This document shows, piece after piece, positions 41,695 through 49,751 of a stretch of DNA of 64,000 nt. Under the pieces are notes generated by a model, which had not been told where the DNA came from, did not search any database, and saw only the letters and a program-made list of their open reading frames with translations. This DNA comes from CAMLJR01 sp964631955 (lineage in GTDB: Bacteria > Pseudomonadota > Gammaproteobacteria > Pseudomonadales > CAMLJR01): positions 62,001-126,000 of the forward strand of contig CAZWBA010000006.1 in assembly GCA_964631955.1 (NCBI GenBank). Direction: 5' to 3'. The position numbers were made by a program, and so were the translations under genes. Within the stretch, counting starts at the first letter, position 1. Every line of letters starts with the position of its first letter.

Positions 41695-42936
41695 TCAGTC
41701 GTAACGAAGCGCCAGCGCCGGCTGAATTTTTGCGGCGCGCCACGCCGGATAAATCGCTGCGAGCATGCTCATTACCAACGCGGTAGCGGCCACATACAGC
41801 ACATCGCCGAAGCGTACGTCGGATGGCAGATAACTGATCGGATAAACGTCCGCACGCAGAAACTGCACATGAAATAAATGCTCGATTCCCACGACCAGAT
41901 CGGTAATTACCAGCGACAGCGCGACACCGGCAATTACACCGGCCAGCGTGCCGATCGCGCCCACCAGAAACCCCTGCACCAGAAATATTTTCACGATGCC
42001 GGCGGACGTCGCGCCCTGACTACGCAGAATGGCGACATCGCCATGCTTGTCGTTCACCACCAGCACCAGCGCCGACACCACATTGAATGCGGCAACCGCG
42101 ATGATGATGGCGAGCATCATGCCGACGAGACGCTTCGATAGCGCGATCGCCGAATATAAGTTGCCCTGCGAAGAGGTCCAGTCGCTTGCGTAATATCTGC
42201 CTTCGAGTTCACGCCAGAGGTCAGCGGCAATGCGCGGCGCCGCGAATAAATCGTCGACGGTCACGCGCAGGGCGATGGCACCGCTGCGATCGGCACTGAG
42301 CGCCTGCGCCGTATCGAGCCGCAACAGTGCGAGACTTTCATCCAGCTCAGTGCCGCTTTGTATTAGACCCACCAGCGTAAAACGCGCGATTTGTGGCTGC
42401 ATGTTGCCGGTACCGGCATCTCGATTCGGCACCATCGCGGTGATGCGACCGCCAACTTCGACGCCGAGTTTCTGCGCGAGCCCCTGGCCTAACACAATCG
42501 CTTGATCTTCGCTGATTAATTGCGCGATCGATTGCTCGGATAAAAAACGCGACAGCGCAGTCGCTTTACGTTCACGCTCCGGATCGATACCAAACACCAG
42601 CGTCGCCTGCGCATTCTGTCCATTCACGAGCATGGCATTGAGCTGCAACAACGGCGTCGCGCTCAGCACGCCCGGAATTTTTTCGACGCGACCCGCAGTC
42701 TGCTGCCAGTCGGCCGCCGGACTCGCGGCGTAAAGGCTGATGTGCGGCACCAGCCCCAAAATACGCTCGCGCATTTCGCGCTCGAACCCATTCATGACCG
42801 ACAACACGACAATCAACAGGCTCACGCCGATGACCAGACCTGCAATGGCCGTGCGCGAAAGAAAACTGGTGAGACGCGAGCCGCGCTTCGATCCGGTGTA
42901 CCGCGCGCCGATAAAGATGCTGTATGGCGTGAACAT
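41695..42936 (-). CDS. lolE: Lipoprotein-releasing ABC transporter permease
   Basis: 413 residues. One N-terminal transmembrane helix (FLSRTAIAGLVIGVSLLIVV), a large periplasmic domain (about 50-270), then three helices including MMLAIIIAVAAFNVVSALVL and the FtsX-type C-terminus (LVMSMLAAIYPAWRAAKIQP, ALALRYD). Together with LolC and LolD it extracts outer-membrane lipoproteins from the inner membrane and hands them to LolA. Third gene of the lolCDE operon; its ATG overlaps the lolD stop (ATGA). C or E identity is assigned by gene order only. Confidence 0.93.
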   Translation of the reverse strand: MFTPYSIFIGARYTGSKRGSRLTSFLSRTAIAGLVIGVSLLIVVLSVMNGFEREMRERILGLVPHISLYAASPAADWQQTAGRVEKIPGVLSATPLLQLNAMLVNGQNAQATLVFGIDPERERKATALSRFLSEQSIAQLISEDQAIVLGQGLAQKLGVEVGGRITAMVPNRDAGTGNMQPQIARFTLVGLIQSGTELDESLALLRLDTAQALSADRSGAIALRVTVDDLFAAPRIAADLWRELEGRYYASDWTSSQGNLYSAIALSKRLVGMMLAIIIAVAAFNVVSALVLVVNDKHGDVAILRSQGATSAGIVKIFLVQGFLVGAIGTLAGVIAGVALSLVITDLVVGIEHLFHVQFLRADVYPISYLPSDVRFGDVLYVAATALVMSMLAAIYPAWRAAKIQPALALRYD

Positions 42937-43685
42937 CAGCTCGTTACCGCATTTGTTTTTATCGTGCGCGTATCGTCAAGCAATAAACCATCCTGCAAAT
43001 GCAGCACACGATCCATGCGCTGCGCGAGAACCGGATCGTGGGTGACGACAACGAAACAGGTTTCGAACTCACGATTGAGTTCGAGCATTAATTCGTGCAT
43101 CGATTCTGCGGTATTGCGATCGAGATTGCCGGTCGGCTCATCGAGCAGCACGCACAAGGGCTGCCCAACCAGCGCACGCGCAATCGCCACACGCTGACGC
43201 TCGCCGCCGGATAACTCTGCAGGTTTATGTTCCAGCCGCGCACTCAGGCCGACACGCTGCAATATTGCACGAGCGGCCTGAGCCGCAGCCGTCACTTTTT
43301 CACCGCGAATAAGCAATGGCATCGCGACATTTTCCAGCGCAGTGAATTCGCCGAGCAGATGATGAAACTGATAAACGAAACCGAGTGTGCGATTGCGCAA
43401 TACACTGCGCTGCTTTTCATTCAGCGCGGAAATCGCTTCGCCGTTGATATGGACACTGCCGCTGCTCGGTGTATCGAGTCCACCGAGCAGATTCAGCAAT
43501 GTCGATTTACCCGAACCCGATGAGCCGATGATGGCAACGCGCTCACCGCGTCGAATACTCATATCGACGCCTTTAAGCACCTCCAGCTTCTGCGGGCCTT
43601 CATCGTACGCCTTCCGCAAATCGCGACATTCGAGAATATTATTTTCAGACCCAGGAGATACATCATTCATAGACACGCAACTCAT
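42936..43685 (-). CDS. lolD: Lipoprotein-releasing ABC transporter ATPase
   Basis: 249 residues. Walker A GSSGSGKSTLLN at about 54-65, signature LSGGERQRVAIARAL, Walker B VLLDEPTGNLDRNT, and H-loop VVTHDP; the segment LRNRTLGFVYQFHHLLGEF is typical of the LolD/MacB ABC subfamily. It powers lipoprotein release. Translation is coupled on both sides: ATG overlaps the lolC stop and the stop overlaps the lolE start. A slightly shorter form from ATG 43670 is possible. Confidence 0.95.
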   Translation of the reverse strand: MSCVSMNDVSPGSENNILECRDLRKAYDEGPQKLEVLKGVDMSIRRGERVAIIGSSGSGKSTLLNLLGGLDTPSSGSVHINGEAISALNEKQRSVLRNRTLGFVYQFHHLLGEFTALENVAMPLLIRGEKVTAAAQAARAILQRVGLSARLEHKPAELSGGERQRVAIARALVGQPLCVLLDEPTGNLDRNTAESMHELMLELNREFETCFVVVTHDPVLAQRMDRVLHLQDGLLLDDTRTIKTNAVTS

Positions 43686-44926
43686 TCATAACGCAAGGCT
43701 TCCGCCGGATGAATCTGCGATGCCCGCCACGAGGGATAAAGTGCGGCAAGCAGGCTCAGCATCCAGGCAGCCGCGCTAATTTTTACAATATCCTGCGCAA
43801 CGACAACCGACGGTATTCGGGTGACGAAATAAATCGCGGGGTCGAAAACATGAACTCCCACGAGCTGTTCGAGTGATTCGACGATAGCGCCGACATTGAG
43901 TGCTATCGGAATACCGATCGACGCGCCTATGGCAATCCCGACGAATCCAATCATTGCCCCCTGAACCATGAATACAGCCATCATCGCTTGCGGCGACGAA
44001 CCCATCGTGCGCAACACGGCGATATCGGCACGCTTCTCGTTCACCATCATGGTTAGAATCGACACAATATTGAAAGCAGCGATGGCAACGATCACGAACA
44101 GCAGCAGACCCACCATGGTTTTTTCCATTTTCACCGACTGGAACAGACTGCCCTGGGTTACGCTCCAGTCGCGCACCGAATAATGGTTGTTGTGTCGTGC
44201 ATTCCAGCGCTGCAATAACGGCCCCGCTGCAAACAAATCCGTGGCGGCAATGCGCAGCCCGCTCACCCCGTTAGCCGTTTTATAAAAGCGCTGGCCATCC
44301 TGAAGATTGATGAATACCGTGGTGCTGTCGAGTTGTGAACCACTGCGAAAAATCGCGGTAACCACGAAACGCTTCTGGCGTGGAAAAACACCGAGCGGCG
44401 TCACCGTGACCTGCGGCAGAATCACATCGATGCTATCCCCCACCATCGCATCGAGCTGGCGCGCGAGGATATCGCCGATCACGATACCGAACGAAGTATT
44501 CGCGAGATTTTCATAATGCCCGGAAACAACATGATTCTGCACCGACGACACCTGCTGCTCGTACTGCGGATCGATTGCCCACAACTGAACGCCGCGCACA
44601 GGCCCCGAACGCGAAACCATCGCGCTGCCGCCGATATAGGGTGCCGCCGCAACGAAACCGGGCGTGCGCGCAAGATCATCGGCAAGCGGTTGCCAATCGT
44701 TTAAATAACCTTCGCGCGCATCGACAAAACCATGCGGAATCAACGCCAGAATGCGACCGCGCAATTCCGCCTCGAAACCATTCATCACCGACAGCACGAC
44801 AATGAGCGCTGCGACGCCCAGCACCATGCCGAGCAGCGATATCAGCGCCATGAAGGAAACAAATTGATCGCGGCGGCGCGAGCGCGTATAGCGCCAGCCA
44901 ATGAATGCCGCGAATGGTCGAAACAT
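43682..44926 (-). CDS. lolC: Lipoprotein-releasing ABC transporter permease
   Basis: 414 residues; AAGGAACAGGCA precedes the ATG. Same architecture as the lolE product: N-terminal helix (FVSFMALISLLGMVLGVAAL), periplasmic domain, three C-terminal helices (MVGLLLFVIVAIAAFNIVSI) and the closing WMLSLLAALYPSWRASQIHP, AEALRYE. First gene of lolCDE, divergent from the PilZ gene, with a 15-bp tandem repeat array in the shared upstream region. Confidence 0.93.
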   Translation of the reverse strand: MFRPFAAFIGWRYTRSRRRDQFVSFMALISLLGMVLGVAALIVVLSVMNGFEAELRGRILALIPHGFVDAREGYLNDWQPLADDLARTPGFVAAAPYIGGSAMVSRSGPVRGVQLWAIDPQYEQQVSSVQNHVVSGHYENLANTSFGIVIGDILARQLDAMVGDSIDVILPQVTVTPLGVFPRQKRFVVTAIFRSGSQLDSTTVFINLQDGQRFYKTANGVSGLRIAATDLFAAGPLLQRWNARHNNHYSVRDWSVTQGSLFQSVKMEKTMVGLLLFVIVAIAAFNIVSILTMMVNEKRADIAVLRTMGSSPQAMMAVFMVQGAMIGFVGIAIGASIGIPIALNVGAIVESLEQLVGVHVFDPAIYFVTRIPSVVVAQDIVKISAAAWMLSLLAALYPSWRASQIHPAEALRYE

Positions 44927-44985
44927 TGCCTGTTCCTTGTGATTAAAGAGGCTTGTGACTCAAGCCTTGTGATTCGGGCTGCGCC

Positions 44986-45060
44986 TGTACTACAGTCATT
45001 TGTACTACAGTCACTTGTACTAAAACCACCTGTACAAAAGCCACCTTTACTACAGCAACG
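44986..45060. repeat. 15-bp tandem repeat, five copies, in the lolC/pilZ promoter region
   Basis: Five consecutive 15-base units (44986, 45001, 45016, 45031, 45046), e.g. TGTACTACAGTCACT, progressively diverging to TTTACTACAGCAACG. The array ends about 20 bases before the TTG start of the PilZ gene, so it occupies the likely promoter or leader. Confidence 0.85.
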
Positions 45061-45081
45061 GATGCAAGCGGAGACGATAGA

Positions 45082-45690
45082 TTGGCCGAGCAGAATGCTT
45101 CTTCATTAGCGGGCGACCTGACCCCTGCTCTCGACCGGCGCGAATATTTTCGCGTCGAGGATCAACTCATTCTGCGTTATTGCAGCGTATCGCCCGACGC
45201 TGTCGGCAATATGCCTGCCGAACGCCATTTCGACAATGGCGAAATGTTCGCGTTGCTGCGTGAATTGCGTCAGATCGATCAGGAGCATAATAACGTATTG
45301 CGCGGACTCACAGAACAAAACCGCGAGCTCGGTGCTTATCTCAAAAGTATCAATCGCAAAATCGATTTGGTCGCCAACGCGCTCGCGACCCTGAGTCATG
45401 ATCATCAGCAGCAAACTGCGCAACGCGTTTCGATCAGCGAAGGCAGCATTGCTTTTCCGGCTGATCCCGCTCTCTCCAGCGGAAACTTTCTGGCTCTGGA
45501 GCTGATTCTGCTGCCCGGTCACACGGGACTCGCCCTCTACGGCGAAGTACTGGAAGCACGAAATGAAAACGGATTTACGGTAGTCGCTTTTTTGCGCATA
45601 CGCGAAAGCGATCGGCAAATTCTGGCTCGACACATTTTGCAGGTTCAAATTGCCGCGAAAAAACAACAGGGCAAAAGCGATCCCGAATAA
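45082..45690 (+). CDS. PilZ-domain protein
   Basis: 202 residues, start codon TTG 45082 with GGAGA eight bases upstream. RREYFRVEDQLILRY at about 18-32 carries the Arg pair region at the start of a PilZ-type domain, a long helical insert follows (LLRELRQIDQEHNNVLRGLT), and ISEGSIAFPADPALSSGNFL from about 120 corresponds to the second PilZ motif, although its first position is Ser instead of Asp/Asn. Cyclic-di-GMP binding is therefore plausible but not certain. No other domain. Divergent from lolCDE. Confidence 0.75.
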   Translation: MAEQNASSLAGDLTPALDRREYFRVEDQLILRYCSVSPDAVGNMPAERHFDNGEMFALLRELRQIDQEHNNVLRGLTEQNRELGAYLKSINRKIDLVANALATLSHDHQQQTAQRVSISEGSIAFPADPALSSGNFLALELILLPGHTGLALYGEVLEARNENGFTVVAFLRIRESDRQILARHILQVQIAAKKQQGKSDPE

Positions 45691-45739
45691 TCGCCAATAG
45701 CCGCCCGCCCCCAATAATTGGCCGCATGGAGAAACGCTC

Positions 45740-46846
45740 ATGCTACTCATTCTTCATCCTGATATAGACGAAAGCAGCGAAGCCTATCGAACGACGTTCG
45801 ATTACCTGGAACACCTGCCCGGCGTGAAACTCAAGAAACATCTCGTCCAGGGGCAACAGCAATCGCTGACAGAAATTTATTTGATTGGCGATACCCATGC
45901 GCTCGACAAGGCCGAGCTGGAGACATTGCCCGCGGTCGAACGCGCGATAAAAATTTCGGAAGAATATCGGGTGCTCGGCCGGCATCGTGACGATCAGCGT
46001 GTCAGTGGTTTCGAATATCAGGGATTGCGCTTCGATCAGAATAATCTGCATGTGTTCGCAGGATTATGCGCGGTCGACAACCGGAAAAATGTCGAGACGA
46101 TGATGAGCGCGTTGCGCGACAACGGTCAGGTCTGTACGCGAATGGGCGCGTATAAGCCGCGCACGAGCCCTTATGCATTTCAGGGGCATGGCGCCAGTTG
46201 TTTGCCGTGGGTATTCGAGCTCGCCGGCAAATACGGCATTAAAGTCATTGCGATGGAAGTGACGCACGAAAGCCATATCGCGGATATCGACCAGGCGCTT
46301 GCGCAAACCGGCAACCCCACCGGAGTGATTTTGCAAATAGGTACCCGCAACACTCAAAACTTCGAATTACTGAAAGCGATCGGCAAACAGAATCGCTATC
46401 CTGCGCTGCTCAAGCGCGGTTTTGGCATTACGCTGAGCGAATCGCTCAACGCCGCGGAATATCTCGCCAGCGAAGGCAACGATCGGGTGATTTTCTGTTT
46501 GCGCGGCATGAAAAGTGATTTCGGGGCGCCGCACCGCAACATGGTCGATTTCGCGCAGATCCCCATTATCAAACGCTTGACACGCATGCCCGTGTGCATC
46601 GATCCATCGCACTCGGTCGGCTCGCGCGACCGGGCACCCGATGGCGTGCTCGATTTGTTGCACGCAACGGCCCAAGGCATTATCGCAGGCGCGAATATGG
46701 TTCTCGTCGATTTTCATCCCAACCCGAAAGAAGCCCTGGTGGATGGACCGCAGGCGCTGCTGCTGAATGAATTGGACAGATTCTTAAAGGATGTAGAGAT
46801 TGCGCGTAACGCCTATATTGCGCGGCAACAGATATGGCGAAATTAA
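45740..46846 (+). CDS. 3-deoxy-7-phosphoheptulonate (DAHP) synthase, type I-beta
   Basis: 368 residues; GGAGAAACGCTC precedes the ATG. It condenses phosphoenolpyruvate with erythrose-4-phosphate, the first step of the shikimate pathway. The N-terminal ~90 residues form a ferredoxin-like regulatory extension; the TIM barrel shows VFAGLCAVDNRKNVETM, MGAYKPRTSPYAFQGHG, VIAMEVTHESHIADI, LLKRGFGITLSES and CIDPSHSVGSRD (metal and phosphate ligands). These variants (Lys-Pro-Arg-Thr-Ser-Pro) mark the I-beta/KDO8P-synthase-like subgroup, not the E. coli AroFGH type. A terminator shared with GAPDH follows. Confidence 0.93.
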   Translation: MLLILHPDIDESSEAYRTTFDYLEHLPGVKLKKHLVQGQQQSLTEIYLIGDTHALDKAELETLPAVERAIKISEEYRVLGRHRDDQRVSGFEYQGLRFDQNNLHVFAGLCAVDNRKNVETMMSALRDNGQVCTRMGAYKPRTSPYAFQGHGASCLPWVFELAGKYGIKVIAMEVTHESHIADIDQALAQTGNPTGVILQIGTRNTQNFELLKAIGKQNRYPALLKRGFGITLSESLNAAEYLASEGNDRVIFCLRGMKSDFGAPHRNMVDFAQIPIIKRLTRMPVCIDPSHSVGSRDRAPDGVLDLLHATAQGIIAGANMVLVDFHPNPKEALVDGPQALLLNELDRFLKDVEIARNAYIARQQIWRN

Positions 46847-46857
46847 AATTCGCCCAT

Positions 46858-46884
46858 AAAAAAACCGCCCTCGGGCGGTTTTTT
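46858..46884. terminator. Bidirectional rho-independent terminator
   Basis: GC stem CCGCCC / GGGCGG (46865-46870, 46873-46878) flanked by an A-run and a T-run, between the convergent DAHP synthase and GAPDH genes. Confidence 0.88.
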
Positions 46885-46906
46885 ATTTCCGGCTTTTATC
46901 CTGCAA

Positions 46907-48370
46907 TCATTCTTTCGGATAAATCTTGTAGCTGACCCCGGCCATTTTTTCGAGTACGCGATGTACCTGGCAGCTGTAACCGAATTCGTTGTCGTACCAG
47001 CAGTACAGCACGACGCTGCTGCCGTTGACGATGGTTGCTTCTGCATCATAAATACAGGCGTGTCGCGAGCCGACCAGATCGGTCGATACCACTTCCGGCG
47101 AGTTCGAATAATCGATCTGTTTGCGCAGCGGCGAATGCAGCGCAATTTTGCGCATGTACTCGTTGATTTCTTCCACGCTGGTTTCGCGCTTCAGATTCAA
47201 TTTCAAAATCGCGAGCGATACGTTCGGCGTCGGTACGCGAATGGCGTTGCCGGTCAGCTTGCCCTGTAATTGCGGCAGGACTTTCGCCACTGCTTTCGCG
47301 GCGCCAGTTTCCGTGATGACGAGATTGAGCGGCGCACTGCGGCCACGGCGTTTCGATTTGTGATAGTTATCGATGAGATTCTGGTCGTTGGTATACGCGT
47401 GCACGGTTTCAACGTGACCATTGACGATACCGAAATGCTCGTCGATCACCTTGAGCGGTGGCACGATCGCATTCGTGGTGCAGCTCGCTGCGGTGATGAT
47501 CTGATCGTCATCGAGCACTTCATTGTCGTTGACGCCGAAAACGATATTTTTCAGATCGCCCTTGCCCGGAGCCGTCAGAATGACTTTGGCAACACCCGGG
47601 CATTTCAGGTGTTTGGCCAGACCTTCGCGATCACTCCACTTGCCGGTGTTGTCGACCACGATCGCATCGCTGATACCGTACTCGGTGTAATCGATCGCAT
47701 CGGGCGAATCGCCATAGATGATTTTGACTTCGTTACCGTTGCAGATCAGCGCCTGGCGTTCCTCATCGACACGAATGGTGCCGTTGAATTTGCCATGCAC
47801 GGAATCCCGCTGCAGCAGACTCGCGCGCTTCATCAAATCGTCATCGCTCTTGCCTTTACGCACAACGATGGCGCGCAGACGCAGGGTGTCGCCACCACCA
47901 GCCTTCTCGATAAGCAGACGCGCCATTAAACGACCGATTCGACCGAATCCGAACAGTACGATGTCGCGCGGCTTTTCGATCGGCCTGGCATCGACACCGA
48001 CCAGATCGGCGACTTGCTGCCTGACGAAATCGTCGACGCTAACGCCTTTGGCTTTTACTTCTTCGTACATCACTGCGATGCGGCCCGCGTCGATATGCGC
48101 AGTGCCGAGATTCAACGCAGCCAATGCTTTTACAACGGGGAATGTTTCGAATTCGGAAAGTTCGTTTTGCTCGATCTGACGCACCAGGCGGTGTGCCTGC
48201 ATGATGTCGATGGGAGATTGGTTAACCAGATTCTGACCATAGATATAGGTCTTGACGTTGTTTTCCCGGTACAGCTTGCCGACCAGCGGGATCAGGCCTT
48301 CGGCCAGCGCTTCGCGCTGTTTCCAGTCTTTGAAGTAATCGTCGGGACGACCGCGTTTTCTCTGTTCCAT
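46907..48370 (-). CDS. Glyceraldehyde-3-phosphate dehydrogenase, long form
   Basis: 487 residues from ATG 48370; a GTG three codons earlier is also in frame. Residues 1-130 are an extra N-terminal domain seen in the long GAPDH subgroup of Pseudomonas-type bacteria; then the NAD motif VLFGFGRIGRLM (about 138-149), catalytic Cys297 in ITAASCTTNAIVPP, HAYTNDQNLID, and the closing WYDNEFGYSCQVHRV. Oxidises glyceraldehyde-3-phosphate to 1,3-bisphosphoglycerate. Divergence from mfd-csiV across the nitronate monooxygenase gene resembles the Pseudomonas arrangement. No strong ribosome site. Confidence 0.94.
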   Translation of the reverse strand: MEQRKRGRPDDYFKDWKQREALAEGLIPLVGKLYRENNVKTYIYGQNLVNQSPIDIMQAHRLVRQIEQNELSEFETFPVVKALAALNLGTAHIDAGRIAVMYEEVKAKGVSVDDFVRQQVADLVGVDARPIEKPRDIVLFGFGRIGRLMARLLIEKAGGGDTLRLRAIVVRKGKSDDDLMKRASLLQRDSVHGKFNGTIRVDEERQALICNGNEVKIIYGDSPDAIDYTEYGISDAIVVDNTGKWSDREGLAKHLKCPGVAKVILTAPGKGDLKNIVFGVNDNEVLDDDQIITAASCTTNAIVPPLKVIDEHFGIVNGHVETVHAYTNDQNLIDNYHKSKRRGRSAPLNLVITETGAAKAVAKVLPQLQGKLTGNAIRVPTPNVSLAILKLNLKRETSVEEINEYMRKIALHSPLRKQIDYSNSPEVVSTDLVGSRHACIYDAEATIVNGSSVVLYCWYDNEFGYSCQVHRVLEKMAGVSYKIYPKE

Positions 48371-48521
48371 TAGGAGCACACCATAAGGTAAGGGTTAAAA
48401 CGAACATCAAGAATAGCTAAAAATGGGCGCGTATTATCTTTGTTCGCTCTTTGAGCTGCAACCATGCCTTGACAAAATGGCGACGAAATCGACGAGCTTC
48501 TGTAGCGGATCCGGAAACAAA

Positions 48522-48550
48522 AATGGCCCGTCGAGTTTCGGCGGGCCATT
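48522..48550 (-). terminator. Rho-independent terminator of nitronate monooxygenase gene
   Basis: Stem AATGGCCCG / CGGGCCATT around an 11-base loop; on the minus strand followed by TTTTTGTTT. Twenty bases past the stop at 48570. Confidence 0.8.
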
Positions 48551-48569
48551 CACACAACACAGGTTCGGA

Positions 48570-49541
48570 TCAATCGAACATATTCACCGAAGCGGTCAAG
48601 TGCTCTTTCGCTTCTTTGACCATACGCTCTAACAACACGGCGCAGGTCGGAATGTCGTCGATCAGGCCGACCACCTGGCCACCCCAGACCAGACCTTCGT
48701 CGACCGTGCCGTTTTCCAGCGCTTCGCGTCCACGTGCACCTTTGACCAGGTGATGGATGTCCTTGAACTCGCAGCCGCCCGGGCGATTTTCAGTGGCAAC
48801 CACTTCGTCGGAAATGGCGTTTTTCAGCACGCGACCGGTATTGTGCAGGGTGCGGAAAATCAAATTGGTATCGCGCTCGGTCTTCTCGACCATCATCTTC
48901 TTGATGTTTTCGTGGATCGGCGCTTCAACCGTCGCGCAGAAACGCGTACCCATGTTGATGCCATCGGCGCCCAATGCCAGCGCCGCCGCAAAACCGCGAC
49001 CATCGCCGATACCGCCCGATGCCACTACCGGAATCTTGAGCTTTTTAACCGCTGCAGGAATCAATACCAGACCGGAGACGTCGTCTTCGCCCGGATGGCC
49101 TGCGCACTCGAAGCCATCGATGCTGATTGCGTCGACGCCATTGCGTTCTGCCGACAAGGCGTGACGAACCGCGGTGCACTTGTGAATGATTTTCACGCCG
49201 GCCGCTTTGGCCTTGATGATGAATTCCTTCGGGTTGTTACCGGCGGTTTCGAGGATTTTCACGCCGCTGTTGATAACGACGTCGAGGTAAGCTTCGTAAG
49301 GCGGCGGGTTCGCCGAGGGCAGAATGGTCAGGTTCACGCCGAATGGCTTGTCGGTCATGGTCCGGCAACGTGCGATCTCTTTAGCCAGATCTTCGGGGGT
49401 CGGCTGCGTCAATGCGGTCAAAATGCCAAGACCGCCGGCGTTGGAAACGGCAGCCGCCATTTCCGCGCGTCCCACCCACATCATGCCGCCCTGAATGATC
49501 GGGTAGCGAATACCGAGCATTTCTGTAATACGAGTCTTCAT
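48570..49541 (-). CDS. Nitronate monooxygenase / 2-nitropropane dioxygenase family
   Basis: 323 residues; AGGA five bases before the ATG. FMN TIM barrel: YPIIQGGMMWVGRAEMAAAV, GVNLTILPSANPP, ISIDGFECAGHPGEDDVSG (with the His that acts as base in the family), VVASGGIGDGRGFAAALALG and ADGINMGTRFCATVEAPIHE. Family members oxidise propionate-3-nitronate or related nitronates, and some act as enoyl-ACP-type reductases; which applies is unclear. It lies head-to-tail with GAPDH and divergent from mfd. Own terminator, so likely monocistronic. Confidence 0.9.
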   Translation of the reverse strand: MKTRITEMLGIRYPIIQGGMMWVGRAEMAAAVSNAGGLGILTALTQPTPEDLAKEIARCRTMTDKPFGVNLTILPSANPPPYEAYLDVVINSGVKILETAGNNPKEFIIKAKAAGVKIIHKCTAVRHALSAERNGVDAISIDGFECAGHPGEDDVSGLVLIPAAVKKLKIPVVASGGIGDGRGFAAALALGADGINMGTRFCATVEAPIHENIKKMMVEKTERDTNLIFRTLHNTGRVLKNAISDEVVATENRPGGCEFKDIHHLVKGARGREALENGTVDEGLVWGGQVVGLIDDIPTCAVLLERMVKEAKEHLTASVNMFD

Positions 49542-49751
49542 GGGATTCCTAAATAAAAGTGACAGAACAGCGCAGATTTCAGCGCATTGACCAGCAAAAT
49601 GTTGTCCGGAAAAACACGGCGGCTAGTCTAGCGGCAATCGCCCCTGTTGATCCATAGCCACATGCCGCACGTGGTATGTCAGTACGCGCATTTATGCGCG
49701 AACGAAAGTCCGGCTACAATGCAGCCCCGCTTCAAAAGCCGTCTTATTTCA

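Noticed and set aside
44986..45060. CRISPR array
   Set aside because: Units are 15 bases with no spacers and no cas genes; it is a plain tandem repeat.
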